Shown here: piece by piece, positions 6,555 through 8,819 of the stretch
How positions within the stretch are numbered: position 1 is the stretch's first letter
Layout: each line of letters begins with the position of its first letter
Origin: an uncultured Alphaproteobacteria bacterium
Lineage (GTDB): Bacteria > Pseudomonadota > Alphaproteobacteria > GCA-2731375
Assembly (NCBI GenBank): GCA_913049615.1
Contig: CAJWZI010000044.1
Span: forward strand, 1-8,819
DNA: 8,819 bases
Direction of reading: 5' to 3'
Notes under the pieces: generated by a model
Databases searched by the model: none
Told to the model about the DNA's origin: nothing
Seen by the model: the letters and a program-made list of their open reading frames with translations, nothing else
Position numbers and translations under genes: made by a program

Positions 6555-7580
6555 TCAGGCCGCTTCACGGGCGATTTTCAACACCCTATCTACGGCTTCC
6601 ATGTCCGTGTCGAAAGCACAAACAAATCGCGCCGTGCCATCATTGTCCCAGCGCAGCGATCCTGCACCGCCGTTTTCGAGTGCAGTCAAGGTCTGTTCCG
6701 GTAATCGGGCAAAAACTTCGTTGGCTTGCACCTCATGCAAAAGTTCACAGGCTTTCAATTTTGCAAGTCCCTTGGAAAGCGCCAGGGCACAATGGTTGGC
6801 ATGGCGAGCGTTTTTTAGCCATAGGTCGTCCCGTAGGTACGCTAACAACTGAACCGAGAGGTAACGCATCTTCGAAAACAAATGCCCTCCCTGTTTGCGG
6901 CGGAATAAAAAATCGTTGGCGCGTTGTGGATCAAAAAAAATGACTGCTTCGGCTGCCATGGCACCGTTTTTCGTCGCGCCAAAAGACAAAACATCGACCG
7001 CCGCTTTCCAGGTTGCCTCAGCCGGGCTGCATCCTAATGTAGCTACTGCGTTTGCGAAACGTGCACCATCCATGTGAACGGCCAGGTCCGCTCTATGGGC
7101 AATTTTTGCCAGATCCGCCACTTCCTCATTTTGATAGATGGTGCCTGCCTCGGTAGCCTGGGTCAGCGAAAGTATCTTGGGTTGGGGATGATGCTGGATG
7201 CTAAAACCCGCTCTGGCGAGGGCTTTTTCCAACGTCTCCGGGGAAATTTTTCCGTGCGGGCCATCCAGCAGGGACAATTTGGCGCCGCCCGTGAACATTT
7301 CCGGCGCGCCGGCCTCGTCCTCTTCTATATGTGCATTACGATGGCAAAGAATTTGGCCCCAAGGTGGGGTAAACGCCGAAAGCGCTAAGGCATTCGCCGC
7401 GGTGCCGGTTGCGACAGGGAAAACAGCTAGTTCTCTTTCGAATAGGTCGGTGAATGCCGCTTCAGCCTCCTTAGTTATGGCATCTTCACCGTAGGCCATG
7501 GCCGCTCCTTCGTTGGCCGCAGCCAGCGCAGCCATGATCTGAGGGGCTACTCCAGCCGAATTATCCGAAGAAAAATTCAT
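6555..7580 (-). CDS. Low-specificity L-threonine aldolase family protein (PLP-dependent)
   Basis: A 341-residue fold-type I PLP enzyme that would split L-threonine/L-allo-threonine, or another beta-hydroxy amino acid such as phenylserine, into glycine and an aldehyde. Seen are the N-terminal FSSDNSAGVAPQIMAAL (3-19), YGEDAITKEAE (30-40), the cofactor-binding turn ATGTAANALAL (57-67), the PLP-aspartate segment VHMDGARFANAVA (168-180; D171), the Schiff-base lysine in SFGATKNGAMAAE (199-211; K204) and the family signature GGHLFSKMRYLSVQ (231-244). Length is typical. The ATG at 7580 directly abuts the TGA of the peptidase gene (TGAATG), and AAGGGA (7593-7588) lies 7 bases upstream within that gene, so translational coupling is likely. 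Its position between peptidase and hydrolase genes gives no clear pathway. An aldehyde-forming role in the downstream catabolism is possible but unsupported. Confidence 0.92.
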   Translation of the reverse strand: MNFSSDNSAGVAPQIMAALAAANEGAAMAYGEDAITKEAEAAFTDLFERELAVFPVATGTAANALALSAFTPPWGQILCHRNAHIEEDEAGAPEMFTGGAKLSLLDGPHGKISPETLEKALARAGFSIQHHPQPKILSLTQATEAGTIYQNEEVADLAKIAHRADLAVHMDGARFANAVATLGCSPAEATWKAAVDVLSFGATKNGAMAAEAVIFFDPQRANDFLFRRKQGGHLFSKMRYLSVQLLAYLRDDLWLKNARHANHCALALSKGLAKLKACELLHEVQANEVFARLPEQTLTALENGGAGSLRWDNDGTARFVCAFDTDMEAVDRVLKIAREAA

Positions 7581-8009
7581 TCAATTTTCCCTTGCCCAAT
7601 TCAAAGGTACCCTATCAAAGCTCCCGCCTTGTGCTGAAGGTGCGAAAGCAGCTAGGTCGGAAAATCGGCCTTCATGTACTGAACCGATAAGCCAGATCAG
7701 ATCGGTTTCATAGATTCGAGATCGGTCCCTTGCCGATGGCGCTGCCTCTCCATCGGGATGGGTATGATAATGGCCGACAATTCCGTTGCCGCTCTCCCGG
7801 TTTGCCTTTTGAATGCGAAGGCGAAGGCCGGGGTCGATTTCGAAATTATGACGCGGTTGGTCGGCTATATTGGGGCTGGGGACGACTTCGGAAATCAATA
7901 CGCGGTCGGGTAGCCGCCGACCTAGTAACAAGCCACATGCTTCGCAGGGATATTCGGACTCTGCGTGGCGAATAATTGCCGTTTTCGGATTACCGGGCAG
8001 CTGGATCAC
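7581..8009 (-). CDS. M67 family (JAMM/MPN+) metallopeptidase
   Basis: A 142-residue stand-alone JAMM domain. It has all catalytic positions: E23 in PCEACGLLLG (21-30), and HTHPDGEAAPSARD (82-95), which fits H-x-H-x7-S-x2-D exactly (H82, H84, S92, D95). Zinc-dependent cleavage of an isopeptide or peptide bond after a ubiquitin-like or sulfur-carrier protein is the family theme, as in actinobacterial Mec, which processes the CysO adduct in cysteine synthesis. No MoaD/ThiS/CysO-like or E1-like gene is in this window, so the partner is unknown. The start is GTG at 8009, overlapping the TGA of the preceding membrane-protein gene by 4 bases (GTGA); no clear Shine-Dalgarno is seen, so expression probably depends on coupling. 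It directly abuts the threonine aldolase gene. Inferred to be cytoplasmic. Confidence 0.9.
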   Translation of the reverse strand: MIQLPGNPKTAIIRHAESEYPCEACGLLLGRRLPDRVLISEVVPSPNIADQPRHNFEIDPGLRLRIQKANRESGNGIVGHYHTHPDGEAAPSARDRSRIYETDLIWLIGSVHEGRFSDLAAFAPSAQGGSFDRVPLNWAREN

Positions 8010-8323
8010 GGCTTCGTGCCTAACAGAAATTGTCCGACAATCTCGCCGTTGCTACCGTCGATAACCTTGATGGATTGGCGGCCATCCTGATGCTTGATAC
8101 CGAGATACAGGCGTCCGCCATCGGCCGTCAGACCGACCAACTCGTCGCCGGGGGCAAGAATTATGGGCACATTCCCAAGGTTCTTGGCGTTGGCTTCACC
8201 TAATTCCTTGGAAGTCTTTGCGATGCCCACGACAAGTAGTATTAATCCGACTACTAACAATGTAGTCATCACGCCAACGAGGAGCTTGAGCCGGGTGCTG
8301 TTCTCGGTCCAGTGTTGCGTCAT
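8006..8323 (-). CDS. Small single-TM protein, DUF6476-like
   Basis: A 105-residue protein with a short polar N-terminus (MTQHWTENSTRLK), one hydrophobic helix (about 13-35, rich in Val/Leu/Ile) and a soluble C-terminal part that looks like a small beta-rich domain (LAPGDELVGLTADGG, 56-70; YLGIKHQDGR, 73-82; a final IVGQFLLGTKP). Its size, architecture and position divergent from an RluA-type pseudouridine synthase match what I recall of the alphaproteobacterial DUF6476 family; function is unknown. The frame stays open to 8440, but the added residues would be antisense to rRNA-modification-gene coding sequence and look non-protein-like, so the ATG at 8323 is chosen. That ATG shares bases with the divergent start codon. 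No Shine-Dalgarno is evident. First gene of the six-gene minus operon, coupled to the peptidase gene. Confidence 0.75.
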   Translation of the reverse strand: MTQHWTENSTRLKLLVGVMTTLLVVGLILLVVGIAKTSKELGEANAKNLGNVPIILAPGDELVGLTADGGRLYLGIKHQDGRQSIKVIDGSNGEIVGQFLLGTKP

Positions 8324-8324
8324 G
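8321..8324. other. Shared CATG with overlapping divergent start codons
   Basis: The plus-strand ATG of the pseudouridine synthase (8322-8324) and the minus-strand ATG of the DUF6476-like gene (8323-8321) share two base pairs in a CATG palindrome. There is no intergenic DNA, so each gene's promoter and any ribosome-binding sequence must lie inside the other's coding region, unless the transcripts are leaderless. Confidence 0.75.
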
Positions 8325-8819
8325 GGCGAAAATCCGAAAACAGAAATCCACGAAATTGCCGTTGGACCCGACGAGGCCCGCCAGCGGCTCGACCGCCTGC
8401 TCAGCCAGAAGGTTGAAGGCCACTCTCGCATGCGCATCAAGGCCTTGATCGAATCCGGTCAAGTCCGAGTCCGACAGGGCGACGATGGCCGGACGGTAAC
8501 CGAGCCCTCGTACCGGGTCAAATCCGGTGAACGCATCACGCTCCAGGTTCCGCCGGCAGTGGATGCTAAGCCCGTGCCCCAGGTCATGGATTTGGATATC
8601 GTATTTGAGGACGAACACCTAATCGTTGTGGACAAGCCAGCTGGCCTGGTGGTGCATCCCGCCCCCGGCAATCCGGACCACACTCTGGTCAACGCTCTGT
8701 TGGCCCATTGCGGCGACAGTCTTTCGGGTGTGGGTGGAGTGCGCCGGCCGGGCATTGTTCATCGCCTAGACAAGGATACATCCGGATTACTAGTGGTCGC
8801 AAAACATGATGCAGCCCAT
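8322..8819 (+). CDS. rluD: RluA/RluD family ribosomal large-subunit pseudouridine synthase (5' part)
   Basis: The first 166 residues of an RNA pseudouridine synthase; the gene continues past the right edge. An N-terminal S4 RNA-binding domain (about 18-75: ARQRLDRLLSQ, RMRIKALIESGQVRV) is followed by the catalytic domain start FEDEHLIVVDKPAGLVVHPA (95-114) and the family signature GIVHRLDKDTSGLLVVAK (144-161), whose D150 is the catalytic aspartate. RluD-type enzymes with an S4 domain modify 23S rRNA helix 69 (positions 1911/1915/1917 in E. coli); the assignment to RluD rather than RluC is by layout only. ATG 8322 starts inside the CATG shared with the opposite gene and lacks an obvious Shine-Dalgarno. 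A GTG at 8295, preceded by AGGAG (8279-8283), would add nine residues and overlap the opposite gene by 29 bases, but is less likely. Confidence 0.88.
   Translation, partial: MGENPKTEIHEIAVGPDEARQRLDRLLSQKVEGHSRMRIKALIESGQVRVRQGDDGRTVTEPSYRVKSGERITLQVPPAVDAKPVPQVMDLDIVFEDEHLIVVDKPAGLVVHPAPGNPDHTLVNALLAHCGDSLSGVGGVRRPGIVHRLDKDTSGLLVVAKHDAAH

Noticed and set aside
8235..8255. Inverted repeat AGTAGT/ACTACT
   Set aside because: It falls in repeated Val/Leu codons of the membrane-helix coding region and is better explained by codon composition than by an operator.
8324..8440. 39-residue N-terminal extension of the DUF6476-like protein
   Set aside because: The extension is Arg/Ser/Trp-rich and antisense to the pseudouridine synthase N-terminus. 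The ATG at 8323 gives a normal short N-tail before the membrane helix.
8196..8755. Two minus-strand open frames of 98-140 codons opposite the pseudouridine synthase
   Set aside because: They are antisense to clear S4 and pseudouridine synthase coding sequence and show low-complexity Arg/Pro/Ser-rich translations.
1..8819. tRNA or rRNA genes, CRISPR arrays, insertion sequences, phage or attachment sites
   Set aside because: No cloverleaf, spaced direct repeats, transposase-like translation or terminal inverted repeats were seen on either strand.

Overview
The window reads as a chromosomal segment of a moderate-GC alphaproteobacterium, probably Rhodospirillales-like. The clearest pointers are an RluA/RluD-type pseudouridine synthase divergent from a small one-TM protein resembling the DUF6476 family, and an F420-type luciferase-like oxidoreductase. 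No phylogenetic test was possible, so the placement is an inference. There are nine complete protein genes, one truncated at the right edge, a 12-codon possible gene tail at the left edge, and no RNA gene, mobile element or CRISPR array that I can see.

Left part (1-2955): three small-molecule enzyme genes alternate in strand. They are a luciferase-like (LLM class, F420-type) oxidoreductase on +, a class A flavoprotein aromatic hydroxylase on -, and a vicinal-oxygen-chelate (VOC, glyoxalase/extradiol dioxygenase fold) protein on +. The hydroxylase and VOC genes diverge from a 66-base region that must hold both promoters; the hydroxylase has no Shine-Dalgarno sequence and may be leaderless.

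Middle and right (3179-8323): six genes run on - in the order DUF6476-like membrane protein, JAMM/M67 metallopeptidase, low-specificity threonine aldolase, metallo-beta-lactamase-fold hydrolase, AGPS-like FAD oxidase, FAH-family hydrolase. Junctions are tight (4-base overlap, 0, 15, 33 and 10 bases), so this looks like one operon joining general genes at its head to catabolic-looking genes at its tail. The upstream boundary is striking: the first - gene and the + pseudouridine synthase share the tetranucleotide CATG as overlapping divergent start codons.

Taken together, the hydroxylase, VOC protein, FAD oxidase, MBL hydrolase and FAH-family hydrolase suggest breakdown of an aromatic or cyclic acid: ring hydroxylation, ring opening, then C-C hydrolysis of an acylpyruvate-like product. 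A gentisate-type route would fit the first and last steps, but no cupin gentisate dioxygenase or isomerase is present, so the substrate is unknown. I see no clearly novel system. The best leads are the shared start codon, the orphan JAMM peptidase, the AGPS-like oxidase in a catabolic setting, the possible leaderless hydroxylase, and a 55-codon in-frame extension after the FAH-family stop codon.
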